A DNA stretch of 64,000 bases, taken from contig ARYC01000581.1 of assembly GCA_000711775.1 (NCBI GenBank), positions 1 through 64,000 of the forward strand. The letters run 5' to 3'. Made by a program: the position numbers and the translations under genes. Shown here piece after piece: positions 1-10,257 of this stretch (positions are counted from its first letter, which is position 1; each line of letters begins with the position of its first letter). The notes under the pieces are model-generated. The model saw only the letters and a list, made by a program, of their open reading frames with translations, made no database searches and was not told the DNA's origin. The DNA comes from Oxytricha trifallax (taxonomy: Eukaryota; Ciliophora; Spirotrichea; Sporadotrichida; Oxytrichidae).

Positions 1-104
1 CTTAGAGTATAAGAGAAGAAATATGAGTGTTAAGAGACAACCCAGCTCTAAATATAGATGAGGAAGTAACCATTTTAACTTTCAATTATAAGTTGATTAT
101 AGCA

Positions 105-272
105 CGTACCGATTTAGGAGGTGCACCTAATTAAGTACGTACTGTTTTAGGAGGTATTTTGTCATTTTATGATTAAAATTAGGGTGCTCCTAATTAAGTA
201 CTAGCACTAATTAAAGCTCCTAATTAAGTACTAGCATTTTAGGAGCTGCTCCTAATTAAGCACGTACCAATT
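105..272. repeat. Repeated CTCCTAATTAAGTAC motifs in the TBE spacer
   Basis: The stretch carries at least four close variants of CTCCTAATTAAGTAC, alternating with tttaggagg/ggtgc pieces in both orientations, so that short hairpins are possible. Copy 2 has a related but shorter cluster at about 50925-51020. It lies between the 57-kDa and 22-kDa genes of TBE. A regulatory or transposase-binding role is possible but is only a guess. Confidence 0.6.
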
Positions 273-476
273 TAAATTTCAAAATATGGATCTATAACAG
301 TAGAAATTGATATCAATCTTTCAAGTTTGAAACCAGTTCTCAAAACCTTCTCCATATCCTTCTAAGAGGTTGACCTCCTGATAGGATGCCCATATTTAGT
401 AGTAAGTTTAACAGAGGTATATAATTGAAATCAATAAACTTAAATTTGAATATCATTTCTTAGATCTGTAAACAAG

Positions 477-1255
477 ATGGAGTCAATGAATGATGCAATG
501 AAAAGAGTGCAAGCACAAGAATTAATTGAAAGATTTAGAAGCAAGGAGAATTTGCATCGTTACCTGGTGCAGCAAGGTAATGAACTCAAAGAGGCTAATG
601 TTGATTATGTAGTTGGTTTGTTCCTGCCAACAATGGAAGGTACTAAAATTTCATTTTTAAGAGCAATACTTTGCGAAGAGAAGAAAGCATTGAAAACTTA
701 AGATGTAAAGTTTGCAGAGATTCCAAACTATCCAGAGATTTCAGTGACTAACTTATATGATGATGCTATGAACGACCCAGAGGCTTCGCTGTACCTGCCT
801 ACTAAGAAACAGTTGTCAAATAAACTTCCTGAAAGAAAGTATTTCTTTGGCATACTTGCAACATTTAAAGTTGATTACTTGAAAAAAATTATTCAAGAAT
901 CTCATAAGAAAAGGTACAGCATCTCTTCAGAAGATAAGGACAAACAAGGGATCAAGATAAGTGAGAGCTGGCTATCAGAGGTGCAGAAGCACCCTTATAT
1001 TTCAAGTAAGATTTGTAGCTTAACTCTTTAGAAAAATCTGGTAGCATCTTTTTGATGAAGGAATAGAGCAAGCTTCACAGAGAGCGAAAGTCGCAGACAA
1101 AGTATGAAGTTAACAAGAGACTCTATTCAAATATTTAGCCTCCAGAGTCAATGAACATAGATGCAGAGCTGGCAGCAAGAGAAGAAACTTAGGAGGAGGG
1201 AAGCAAGAAATAGAAGAAAAGAAAGAGAAGCAAGCTCCCTCAAAAGAATTTTAAA
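477..1255 (+). pseudogene. TBE 22-kDa protein gene, frameshifted near its end
   Basis: Read with TAA/TAG as Gln, one frame runs from ATG 477 to TGA 1053-1055, about 192 residues, close to the 22-kDa size known for this TBE protein. Its function is unknown. The frame contains several in-frame TAA/TAG codons. Around 1030 the likely original reading moves to the next frame, which continues to about 1255 with a very basic tail (EEGSKKQKKRKRSKLPQ), a probable nuclear localisation signal. A one-base lesion here, or a true short protein, are both possible. Segments such as TKISFLRAILCEEKK and PEISVTNLYDDAMNDP match the intact gene at 12267-13071. Confidence 0.8.
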
Positions 1256-1269
1256 TGTGACTTATATAT

Positions 1270-2325
1270 TCATTAACTTAACAACAAAACTTATTTATAT
1301 ACATTCACTCTCACTTCTTTAGCACACTTTTAAGCCAACTAATTATCAACTCTCTTAGCTGAACTTTTAATAAAGTCTACTGTATCGATAGGTAGGTCAT
1401 GCATCAAGTGGTATAGCAGCAGTTTCTTGTAATGACCTTTTAATATACCCCAGTAGAACTCAATTCCATTAAACTATGGACTGTAAGGTACGTTGAACAC
1501 TGGCGTTATTCTAAGTTGTACATAACTCTTCCTTGCTTCTTTAGTATTATGAACAGAAAGATTACCAACGAATAGTATAATCTCTTATAGGTACTTCTCT
1601 CTCAGCTGCTCTAAGAACTTAATATACTGCTCTGTCTTAATAGAGCGAGGATGAATAAGATAAGTTTCTAAACCATCATCCTCGCTAATTCTTCCAAGAA
1701 TTGCCATTGTTTAAACCTTGACTTTCTAGTCATATACTTCTATATTATTATGTCTCTTATACCAAGACTTCTAGATGAAAGTGTTGAAGGTAAACACAGC
1801 CACGTCAGCATGTATAATTTTAATATTATTATATTAGGCTCTCTGCATTTAATTATAAATATAATTTAAGTTGTTGTAAAATGGCAGAGTGAAATCTATT
1901 ACTCTCTTGATACGATTTACACCTTTGTAAGAAATAACGTTTCGCTTATAAATGTTTGCAACAGATTATGCAGAGATCTTCAACTCAAGGAACTGGCCAT
2001 GAAACATAATAGCTCGTTAGTCGAGAGAGAAGTGAGCCCAATACTTAAAAGTTTTTTCATTAATAAGATAGTCAATATGCTTCTATAGAAACTTTGACTT
2101 CCTCTTAGGCTAAGAATTCAGCTATTATTGCTTTAATTACACAGCTTTCAACCAGTGAGAGCGAACAGTTGATGGACACGCTTTAAGAACAGTGCAATAG
2201 ACTTATAGTTCAGTACTGGTTTGAGTTATTCACTATACATTCCATAACGCAGGTTAAACACTAAATCTATATACTCTTCATCATAAATAGACCCCAAAGC
2301 TTGCTATTTTAGTCTCGCATTTAAT
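1270..2325 (-). pseudogene. TBE 42-kDa DDE transposase, inactive copy
   Basis: The minus-strand frame ends at TGA (1270-1272). It shows an N-terminal helix-turn-helix region (PSTVRSHWLKAVQLKQ), then the catalytic core. The first acidic residue is in IIHADVAVFTFN (Asp codon 1804-1806). The second-block motif is LFVGNLSVHNTKEA. The glutamate is in PYSPQFNGIEFYWGILK (Glu codon 1459-1461). In the second block the expected Asp of DNLSVH is Gly (codon 1564-1566), so the DDE triad is broken. The N-terminal ~50 codons (EEYIDLVFNLRYGMYSE) lie in another frame, with the switch near 2175, giving at least one frameshift. The family is the Tc1/mariner-like TBE transposase, which cuts and pastes DNA and is implicated in germline DNA elimination. 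Confidence 0.87.
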
Positions 2326-2399
2326 TAATAACCCAACCCCTAACAAATTCCTACAAATCAAAGCACTTATAAACCTCACTAAGGGGTTTTGGGGTTTTG
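2322..2399 (-). repeat. TBE copy 1 terminal inverted repeat with telomeric repeats
   Basis: About 78 bp ending in two G4T4 units. The same sequence, in inverse orientation, occurs at both ends of copy 2 (50145-50222 and 52670-52747), sharing the core ctacaaatcaaag and ttataaacctca. The outer telomere-like tract is characteristic of TBE elements. Because it is internal and followed by ATT plus unique sequence, it is not a chromosome end. Confidence 0.9.
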
Positions 2400-2678
2400 A
2401 TTCAAATTTGCACTTTTTTCATTATTTTTTTTCAAAAATATTTTTGAATTTTATCTTGAATTTTGATTTAGAGAATTGTTTTACAAATTAAATTTCAACT
2501 AAACACCCATTTAAATACAAGAAGATATAACTTAATATTATTTTTACATTACTCATTGTATTTAAATGGGTTTTTAGTTGAAATTTAACTTGTGAAACAA
2601 TTCTCTAAATCAAAATTCAAGATAAAATTCAAAAATATTTTTGAAAAAGAAAAATGAAAAAAGTGCAAATTTGAATGA
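2400..2678. repeat. Foldback hairpin abutting the TBE end
   Basis: Left arm 2400-2522 and right arm about 2555-2678 are near-perfect inverse copies around a ~30-bp spacer. The arm starts with ATTCAAATTTGCAC and ends with its complement. The ATT that serves as TBE target duplication is inside the left arm, so the TBE probably landed in an older foldback element whose left end lies outside the window. There is no coding potential. Confidence 0.85.
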
Positions 2679-2848
2679 TTGTTTTTTTTTAATAGACTTG
2701 ATCATTTAGACCGATGGAGTAGTATGTACTTATTTTTAATGCTTTAATTATGTTTATTGATCCTTATTTTACCTTAGTCGAGTATTTACAGAGTTATAAG
2801 GAAGGTAAAAATATGAAAACAATTTATTGGTTCAGGTGTTGCTCCCCC
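2679..2848. other. AT-rich spacer (probable IES)
   Basis: The spacer separates the hairpin from the first recognisable block of paralogue P1. A weak open frame exists on the + strand, but it does not match the corresponding P3 protein (53700-53890). I see no element here. Confidence 0.4.
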
Positions 2849-2920
2849 AAATCTGAGTTTAAGGCTGGAAATATTGCACCATATTATACATCCAGATTTA
2901 TAAACTTAAATTATCTAAAT
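2849..2920 (+). CDS. P1 block: end of a cadherin-like repeat
   Basis: The block encodes KSEFKAGNIAPYYTSRFINL followed by NYL. It is nearly identical to P3 53895-53968. The upstream part present in P3 (an extra ~60 residues) is missing here, so the block starts at a different junction or is truncated. The 'xAPYF/Y' motif followed by a hydrophobic strand is typical of the start of a Cadg domain. Confidence 0.75.
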
Positions 2921-5900
2921 TGAGTCATTTTTAAGTGAGAATTCTTTTTTTAAGTTTGTAGTATGTGAATATTTAGTACAATCTTTATAAAATTTAAGAA
3001 AAATAACTAAGTTTAATTCTAAAGCTAGAATAAAATAAACTGGCATTTAATCGACTATTATTTATTACATTTTCATTTTAAGTTAAAATTTTAAAGGTTT
3101 TTATTGAAAAATATAACTGTCTAGACAGGTTAGAGTTTAATCCTGAAATTACCAAAAAGCTAAGATGATAATGGAGATAATATAACAACTTAATTTTAGA
3201 TGGGCACTGCTATACTATTTATAGATACTTCTACAGAAGGGGCTTTTAATATCAAACCTTCCAAGCAATTTATTGGAGAATACATCATTTCGATAATACT
3301 AAAAGATGACAACCCCACAATCCCACTTAGCACAACTTATAAAATTGGTATAATAGTAGTTGATAAAGATAAATTTATGAATGGCTTTATTAACATTACA
3401 GAGGAGGAGTTGTTTGCCTAGTAGACTAAATTTATAGGGGATATAAGAGCTAAAATCCAACGAGTCGATTACAAGGGAGAAATGCTAATTATATTTGATA
3501 CAGACATTAAAACACCTCCTTTTTATTAAGAAAGACTTAATACAAGTTTACTGATTCAGTTGATATAAAACAACAAAAAAATTAAAACTAATTATTCGAT
3601 ATCTACTATGAAAGGAAACTAGATGAAAATTTAATTAAGCTTTGATAATCCATCAAATGTATCAACCAAATAAGTAAGATATAGGTGTGATTTTGTAAAT
3701 TTTATTTTCAAGGAATGGGATACAATTGGAGTCACATTTGTAAAAAACTATAATTAATTAAATAGTATTAATATAGTAAATTAATTATCAAACTCAATTT
3801 TTAAAATGTAGTTGTTGAAAACGAATCTAAAACTTGGCTTTATTAAAATTTTATACTTAAAAAAAAAAAAATTTTAAATATCTTAAATATATTTCTATCT
3901 TATAGTGAGAAAAAAAAATTTTAATTTGTTAAAATTAGTTAACATATAAATTAAGTACCTATAACATTTATAATAGAGTTATATTATCTCTTATCAATTT
4001 ATTCCTGCAATTTTTATTTATTATATATATTATACTTTTATGTTGGTGTAAATAAATAAGTGATAGTATAATAAAACTTATACATAACAAAACCGGTCCC
4101 TCCTTAACTTTCAAGTGGTAATATTAAAGACAAAATTATATTTTAATTTAGATCTTAGAAAGCTTTTAGAAGGGATGGGTTCAGGATCATCAGCTTCACT
4201 TACAGCATTTATGGGGAGTAATCTAGCTCTAAACTTGCTATTGTATTATTTATAGTTGATTTTAATTTGATTATAGGAGTCAGAGTTTGCAATTCCTGTG
4301 GGGAATGATAAATTCATTTTAATTAATTTCTCACCTACCAATGATAAATATAATTGCACCGCCAAATACTCGATTGTTTTACACTCTAATACTCTCCGTA
4401 TCAAGTTTCCAGTTCTTCAATTATTAAATTAAATGATTCTTATGATAATAATTGTTGAATATGTGATTTTTATTAAATGTAGACGAAGCGATGAGTTAAG
4501 TTTACATATTTGATGAGTTTAATGATAATCCTTAAAACGATTAATTTGAATTGGTTGGATACGAATCAACGAACCTTATTAAGAATCTTGGTTTTCTATT
4601 CTTAATGATAGTCGTTATGATAGTAGCAGTAATTATATCAATGCTTTTAAATCTTATAAAAATCAGAATTAAACCGTAAAATTACACTATTTCTCTAATA
4701 ATTTAATCTTTAGGATATAAAACATGATTAGGCGATTCTAAACTTATTTTTTTATAGTTTTTATTATGAAATTAGAACTTATTTTGTTAATAAATGACTA
4801 TTAACTTTTTTCGAATATGTTTAGAAATTAATTAAAGCTTTATTTTTTTTATTCAAAATTAATAACATGTAAAGTTTGATCATACCTAATTTAATATAAA
4901 ATTAAAAAATAAATATAATTAATTTTAAAATCAGAGATTCTATTATAAAAAATTTCAAATATTTTTATTATATTTTACTAATAGGGAGCCACTATAAAAT
5001 TTATTTTCCTTGTTAAATTATATTTTATCAATATTTATTCAGAAGAAAAGTAGAGTATAATTTGCTGATAAGATTTTAGGAGATATTTTTTTGGCTAGTA
5101 TGACAAACACTCACCCCCCATAATGTATGCTTTTGAAGATGTATTCTGATAGAACTCGACCTCCTGAACAAAGTTTTCTTAAGAACTAGTCGTAAGAGGA
5201 TCATAGTTTTTTAGATAATCCACTTCCTAAGTCAAAAAATCATATATGAAATCGGGAAATTTGGTTTTAAAAAATTTTGGAGAATTTTCTTAAAAGTATT
5301 ATAATTGTCATAATCTGATAAATTTTGGTATGTTTATCAGCGAAAATGATTTTTACCTTCAGTTATCAATCTATTGTATTTTCATTTTTAATTTTAAGTC
5401 AAAATTATATAATAATCGTTAATACGCCAAAATTAGTATTATTCCGATATATATTATAAAATTTTGACTTAAAATTAAAAATGAAAATACAATAGAATGA
5501 TAACTGAAGGTAAAAATCATTTTCGCTGATAAACATACCAAAATTTATCAGATTATGACAATTATAATACTTTTAAGAAAATTCTCCAAAATTTTTTAAA
5601 ACCAAAATTCCCGATTTCATATATGATTTTTTGACTTAGGAAGTGGATTATCTAAAAAACGATGATCCTCTTACGACTTGTTCTTAAGAAAACTTTGTTC
5701 AGGAGGTCGAGTTCTATCAGAATACATCTTCAAAAGTATACATTATGGGGGGTGAGTGTTTGTCATACTAGCCATTTTTTTTCCTTTTAATGAATTGGCT
5801 TTTAATATAAATCAACTAACCTCCCAATATTTTACTTGGAGTCATACTTAGAATTGACCCTCTGTTCTTTTATAAATATTTACAAACCTAAATATGACTA

Positions 5901-7583
5901 AGATGGAGACCTTTAAGCCTCTCTTGTTTCTTTCATACTTGTAACGTTTTGCGTAGCTTCCCCAATAGGCCTAATCTTAATTATATACAAGTTGCATTTA
6001 AATCAATTGAAACATTAATAGGTAACTCCTTACAAAATAATAACTTTGACTGAAGAACTTGATACAAGGAAATTCTACAGAACGCTTTTCAATCCCTTAT
6101 ATTTATTGCGAAGACTGCTATACTCTTTGATAATTGTGTTTATGGACGAAAATCAGGGTTTATAGCTAAGCATGATGATTTAAATTTCATTATTAACTTA
6201 AGTTTATACAGTTTTAAGTAGGCCTTATATATAAAAAGAAAGAAATATTCTTGAAGTTTACAATGAAATGTACTTCCTCATAGTGTGCTATAGTTTCTAC
6301 CCTTTTACAGACACATACCATATCGATGAAATGATGGATTTCGATTTCTATTTTATGTTGGGATATTTGCCAATTATCATTACTTTAACTTTCATCTTGA
6401 CAAACATAACTTACATATTGTATATTAAGTTAAGTCTTGCTTGGAAATAGGCCAGGAAAAAGTGTTTTAAAGTATAAAAATCATAGACTGGAAAACTAAA
6501 TTAAATTGATAATAATTAGAATTAAAGGACTGGCTAGAATTTTACAGATTTTTAAAGTAAGGACAAACTTGGTGACACTCTTAAAGTATCAAAATAGAAT
6601 AAAAATTCAAGTGACTGGCATAGAGATCCAAATTATTCTATAGATTAATATTTGAATGATGATACTAACTAAAGTAATAAAAATAATAGATAATATTATA
6701 TGATATTACTTTTGGTGTCCTACCTTTCTTAAATAAAATTAAAATTTTCCGATTCATAAAATAAAAGTTTTGAATTAAAGTTTTTCAGATTTATAATTAG
6801 GCTTTTGCTTTTAAACTTTAAATAATATTATCAATATAAATAATTTTTATTGCTAGAATTTATTTGAATAATCGCTCCTTTACCTGCACAAATGAATTTA
6901 AATTATCTATAGAAGTTTTATAATTTTTAATGATTTTTTTCTCAATCTTAATTATTATAAATTTGCTATAGATAAAAGTTTGATTATAAAAAAAAATACT
7001 TTGATGTTTAATAATCATTTATAAGATGCTTTTGTATAGTTGGAGCAGATTTAAGATTTTACTGTATTAGATATAAAATTAATAAAATTAGTACTATTAC
7101 TTGATTTAGTCCTTAATTTTATCTGTACGAACTAAGTTTTTCATATAATTTGTAAGTATGTTTATAAAATTAGATTAATTGAAAATATTTTTTAGAAAAT
7201 ATCATACAATTACTTTAATTCGCATTTAATGACGAAATCTTTATATTTCTATTAAATTATACAAATTATTAACTAATAGAATTTGATAAAGCTTTTAAGA
7301 CTTTATAAAAAATTAATTTTTAATTAAATAATTAAAAACAATAGGATAAATCACTGTAACTATTCTTTTAAATTAAAGCATCGCATTGACAGATTTAAAA
7401 GAAGATTAATTTGATTCTTTTTTACCTTATAATGCAATAAACCTCGCTAAAATTAATAATGCAGCTTAATTAAACCTTTTAAATAACTAAACAAAAAAAT
7501 ATAAAAATGAGACAGAGAAAAATATCCCTATACTTAAATAATAGATAGATAAATTTATGTCTGAATAAATTAAAAGTTAATGA
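2849..7583 (+). CDS. P1: cadherin-like multipass membrane protein, 3' part, split into MDSs
   Basis: This is the 3' half of a large membrane-protein gene; its 5' half is not in the window or was cut off by the TBE. Recognisable blocks are 2849-2920, 3105-3760, 4050-4690, 5821-6720 and 7376-7583 (TGA stop 7581-7583). The reading uses TAA/TAG as Gln. The extracellular part has Cadg/cadherin-like strands (APYYTSRFINLNYLK, KLPKSQDDNGDNITTQF, YIISIILKDDNPTIPLSTTY). It is followed by membrane helices and a charged tail (ENIPILKQQIDKFMSEQIK is close to the C terminus in the paralogues). Function is unknown; a surface adhesion or receptor role is inferred from the architecture. P3 at 53.7-58.2 kb is the closest relative, block by block. 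Confidence 0.8.
2921..3104. other. IES between P1 blocks
   Basis: AT-rich non-coding DNA of about 180 bp. The paralogous interval in P3 (53964-54143) interrupts the protein at the same place, and there a TAAAA pointer can be seen at both junctions. Confidence 0.65.
3105..3760 (+). CDS. P1 block: cadherin-like domain and following extracellular region
   Basis: The frame begins KNITVQTGQSLILKLPKSQD. It continues through MGTAILFIDTSTEGAFNIK, an IILKDDNPTIPLSTTYKIG strand and the motif ERLNTSLLIQLIQ. At 3674-3712 a 39-bp intron (gtaag...ttcaag) happens to be frame-neutral; the same intron site exists in P3. After it comes EWDTIGVTFVKNYN. Three in-frame TAA/TAG codons fall at positions that are Gln-compatible in the paralogues. 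Confidence 0.82.
3674..3712 (+). other. Spliceosomal intron in P1 (39 bp)
   Basis: GTAAG donor and TTCAAG acceptor. The flanking sequence joins ...STKQ to EWDTIGV. P3 has a GT-AG intron at the homologous site (about 54690-54730), and P2 is interrupted there too. Confidence 0.7.
3761..4049. other. IES-like AT-rich spacer in P1
   Basis: About 290 bp, very AT-rich, with poly-A/T runs. The homologous spacer in P3 is 54800-55145. I see no coding blocks or inverted repeats. Confidence 0.6.
4050..4690 (+). CDS. P1 block: juxtamembrane region and first membrane helices
   Basis: The block encodes VIVQQNLYITKPVPPQLSS, then after an intron DLRKLLEGMGSGSSASLTAF and MGSNLALNLLL. After a second intron come SQSLQFLWGMINSFQLI and LFYTLILSVSSFQFFN. 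Next are an acidic stretch (YIFDEFNDNPQNDQFELVGY) and a strong membrane helix (LFLMIVVMIVAVIISMLLNL). A third junction near 4430-4480 must be an intron or small IES but is not resolved. Order and spacing match P2 and P3. Confidence 0.82.
4118..4151 (+). other. Spliceosomal intron in P1 (34 bp)
   Basis: GTAATA...TTTAG. Splicing joins PPQLSS to DLRKLLEGMGS in frame. P2 and P3 have introns at exactly the same codon, starting with the same gtaatat. Confidence 0.8.
4243..4276 (+). other. Spliceosomal intron in P1 (34 bp)
   Basis: GTATTA...TTATAG. Splicing restores ALNLLLSQSLQFLWG. P3 has a similar short intron here; in P2 the same intron is 935 bp long because a foldback element sits in it. Confidence 0.82.
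4691..5091. other. IES left part in P1
   Basis: AT-rich non-coding DNA. It aligns with 55775-56430 of P3 (shared tattcagaa.aaaagtagagtataatttgct). It contains no gene and leads into the 5092-5774 hairpin, which P3 lacks. Confidence 0.6.
5092..5774. repeat. Long palindromic foldback element inside a P1 IES
   Basis: The arms 5092-5412 and about 5449-5774 are near-identical inverse copies of roughly 320 bp around a ~36-bp centre. Ends read TGGCTAGTATGACAAACAC and its complement, between T runs. P3 carries the same IES without this hairpin, so it is a later insertion or was lost in P3. No protein frame is visible. It is likely a non-autonomous foldback/MITE element of unknown family. Confidence 0.9.
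5821..6720 (+). CDS. P1 block: conserved multipass membrane region and cytoplasmic tail
   Basis: The open frame starts STNLPIFYLESYLELTLCSF. It has several hydrophobic helices (SLVSFILVTFCVASPIGLIL, LLYSLIIVFMDENQGL, MYFLIVCYSFYPFTDTYH, LGYLPIIITLTFILTNITYI), a basic loop (KQARKKCFKVQKSQTGK), then an Asn/Gln/Asp-rich tail. It is nearly identical to P3 56440-57330 and clearly homologous to P2 34258-37037 and P4 60640-61480. This is the most conserved part of the family. Confidence 0.87.
6721..7375. other. IES between membrane region and C terminus of P1
   Basis: AT-rich; conserved with P3 57335-57985 (shared cctgcacaaat and ttgctatagataaaagtt motifs). It is open in places but has no protein-like composition. 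Confidence 0.6.
7376..7583 (+). CDS. P1 last block: C-terminal tail and stop
   Basis: The block encodes ALTDLKEDQFDSFLPYNAIN, then NQTKKYKNETEKNIPILKQQ and IDKFMSEQIKSQ, and ends at TGA 7581-7583. P3 ends in the same way at 58200 and P2 at 37037 (VPILKQRLNKFYQ), which fixes the gene end. Confidence 0.8.
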
Positions 7584-8432
7584 ATATTCATTTGAAGTTG
7601 CCAAGTAAAAATCATGTTTATCAAATTAAAAAACATATTCATTTGCTTTTGTTAGATATTTATTTGAAATATTTCTTAGATTTATAATATGTTTATATTT
7701 TTAATATTTAAAATTTGGATTTCAACTCTAATCCTTTTAATTTATCTACATAAAAAATGTTTACAAATTAGAATTGGCATACTAAAGAATAATTTTGTTA
7801 ATTTTTATTTGTCATAAATTTTTTCTACCCTCTAAGTAAAAATAAACATTTTCTTTATGCTGAGTTTCAGGATTTCAGATGTATTACTAAAGTTTAAAAT
7901 AATACAATGATCAAATTTAAGTCATCAACAAGCCTTTATTTTATCTGTGAAATTAAATAAAAACATAATAAAAAAGATTTAGAGTATAAGATTGATTACA
8001 GTCTTCAATATTAATAGGGGACTGTGACCTCTATTATAAATAATGTTTTAAGGAGTATTTTTGTTGGATGGAATTTACATCTAATCCACGAACAGGGGCT
8101 TGTAATTTTAATTTCATTAAAATTTTCTTATTTAATTTTTTTCCAAACTCACCAATATTTTGTTATGCTCTATACTCATAAAAATGGATAGCAATTAACT
8201 TACCACTCTACGAAAAGACATGCATAAGTAATATGACAAAAAATGCTATAGTTGTATTGGTTAGATAGTTTAGCAGATAGTTGAGAGGTTTAAATTACTT
8301 ACCATCTTTGGCTACTTTCATAGTGAATTTAAGCCAGAAAATATTATCATTGATTTTCGATCACTGATAATTTACATTATTGATTTCTTTAGAGTGAAAG
8401 AAGCCTGTTCATAAAATGAATTAGAAACCTGA
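7584..8432. other. 3' flank of P1, AT-rich
   Basis: No gene is seen. Parts align with the flank of P3 (58201-59050), for example tcgacgaac.aggggcttgtaat at 8080-8100 versus 58690-58710, so this flank was duplicated together with the gene. Confidence 0.5.
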
Positions 8433-8819
8433 GGTAAAAATTTCACAGAGAATGAAGGTTGGAGAGAAAGATACTACATTAGATATAAGATTAAAGAGTT
8501 CTTCAAGCAAACGAATGAATACTTTACTTATAAAGGGGAGAAATTCTAAACATATAATCAAGCAATATTTAGTAAAGTACAAAACTAATGGGGTCAAAGA
8601 AGCTTAGCTTCATATAATCATCCAACCAAGGAAGGAAATAGTGTTAAAAATAGAACTTAACTAAGTCGAAAAGACAATCAAATAAATTAAATATTCCATA
8701 TGACCAAATCGTATCTCATCAATCCTATAAAATATATTATGACACACGATGAAAATATCAAGGTGCGCAAATTTATATTGAAGAGTTCATTTGATGAATG
8801 GATACACATTAAGAATTGA
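8433..8819 (+). CDS. Unidentified open segment in the duplicated flank
   Basis: After a TGA (8430-8432) one frame stays open to TGA 8817-8819 (about 128 residues), with a protein-like, aromatic-rich composition (NEGWRERYYIRYKIKEFFKQ, NEYFTYKGEKFQTYNQ). There is no clear ATG at its start, so it would be an MDS or a broken exon. The P3 flank (about 59020-59760) keeps related DNA but not the same uninterrupted frame, and has a 300-bp P4 block inside. I do not recognise a family. It could also be a decayed fragment. Confidence 0.35.
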
Positions 8820-10257
8820 ACTCTGTAAGCGTCATTTCAATTTTCTTCTCTGTAAATGTAATCTTTGTCCCTTCGCTATTTAAACTTCAATACCATGATT
8901 TGGGTATAGAAAGATATATATAATTGGTTTCTATTGCCACTCTTATACTCAGCATTACCTCCATCCTTCACCATATTGACTTGAAGCCAAAGTAATGGCT
9001 ATAAAACTTCATTAATATTATCAAATTTTAAACTAATATCGCTTATGGAATGATGAACCTAGCCGATAAAACTTTACAGACTGGATCTTAATTTGAAGAA
9101 TCTAACAACCCTTTGTCTACCCCCTGAAAACCTTTTAACGTTCATAGATTAACTAAATTCAAATTTAACTTTATTAATATTGTAATATTTTTATTAAGTT
9201 TTCTGTTAGGAATTTACATTTAGTTTAATTAATTTTTTTATCAACAAAATATAATTTATTTCTTTAAATATTTCAATTAAATATCAATAAATTATTTATT
9301 TAAATTACTTAAAAACAAATATATAATAATCAAAAGCGTATTATATTTAATCAAAATTATTTATTCCTAATTTAATTTTAATTTTATAATAAAAAGAGTT
9401 TTTAAATATATTTTAATTTTATAAATGATCACTTAGCTTGAAAAATTCTAATTTTAGATTTATTAATATTTTATTTAAAAGTAATATTATATTTTAGAGT
9501 AGGATAAATACTAGTCTAAATATAATACATATTCTTTATATATTTTTATTTTCAGATATAACTTAAAACAATTATTTAGAATTAAATTAATTGATATCCA
9601 AACACTTAAATTTATTTTGATTTTACTATATGAAGAAAATTTACAAAAAAAGAATAATGAATTTGTATTTGTGACAAATTTATAGTATATTCAATTAAAA
9701 ATAATTATCAGCACACTATAAATAGTTAATTTAACTAGATAAATTGTATTAATAAAATATTATAATTTGCCTTATACTTTGTTTACATATTTGTTGTCTA
9801 GAATTGTAACATTTTTAAAGATTAAAAAATGATAATATTATATAGAATTTTTATTTATTTTATTGTATGTAAGCAAAGTCTATAAATATGAATTATAAGT
9901 GGCGAAATTCTTTCAGCTTAAAAAAACTATCTTAATACTTTATCTTTAGAGAATAATGACAGTTTTCAGTTATATATTTTTCTTCTAAATTTTCATTCTA
10001 TAAATAGATATATAAGATGAATGGGGATTTAATTATATCAACTTATTTTTATTCAAAATAATAATAAGTTAAAATAATCTCAAAATTGTCAGTCATAATT
10101 TATAAATTTATTTATTTACTCCTCCTTTAAGAATGTTTTATGCCAAAATAATTTACAATTTTTTATGGTAAGTTATTTTTGAAAGTATTTGCGTATTTTT
10201 ATGTCATAATTAATCATAACTTAAATTTAATAACTTTTAAATTAATACAAAGGGTAT
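8820..10257. other. Spacer between P1 and the first P2-like block
   Basis: Up to about 9700 it aligns with 59760-60615 (shared taatttgaagaatctaacaacc versus taaatagaagaacctaacaacc). It then becomes unique and extremely AT-rich. I see no gene, inverted repeat or RNA. Confidence 0.5.

Larger units (their letters stand above)
1..2399 (-). mobile_element. TBE transposon copy 1 (right-hand 2.4 kb, runs off the window)
   Basis: This is a telomere-bearing element of the Oxytricha TBE type, a DDE DNA transposon of germline chromosomes. The right end reads aaggggttttggggttttg and is followed by ATT (2400-2402), which matches the ATT duplication around copy 2. Inside are the 22-kDa frame (+, 477-1255) and the transposase frame (-, 1270-2325), placed tail to tail. 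Bases 1-160 match the reverse complement of copy 2 around 50990-51115, so the third gene (57-kDa zinc-finger/kinase frame) should lie to the left, outside the window. TBEs are known to be removed from the somatic genome and to supply transposase for DNA rearrangement. This copy is damaged in the transposase and the 22-kDa frame. Confidence 0.93.

Noticed and set aside
2375-2399. G4T4 tract as a real telomere or chromosome end
   Set aside because: It is followed by ATT and unique DNA, and is part of a TBE terminal repeat that also occurs at both ends of copy 2.
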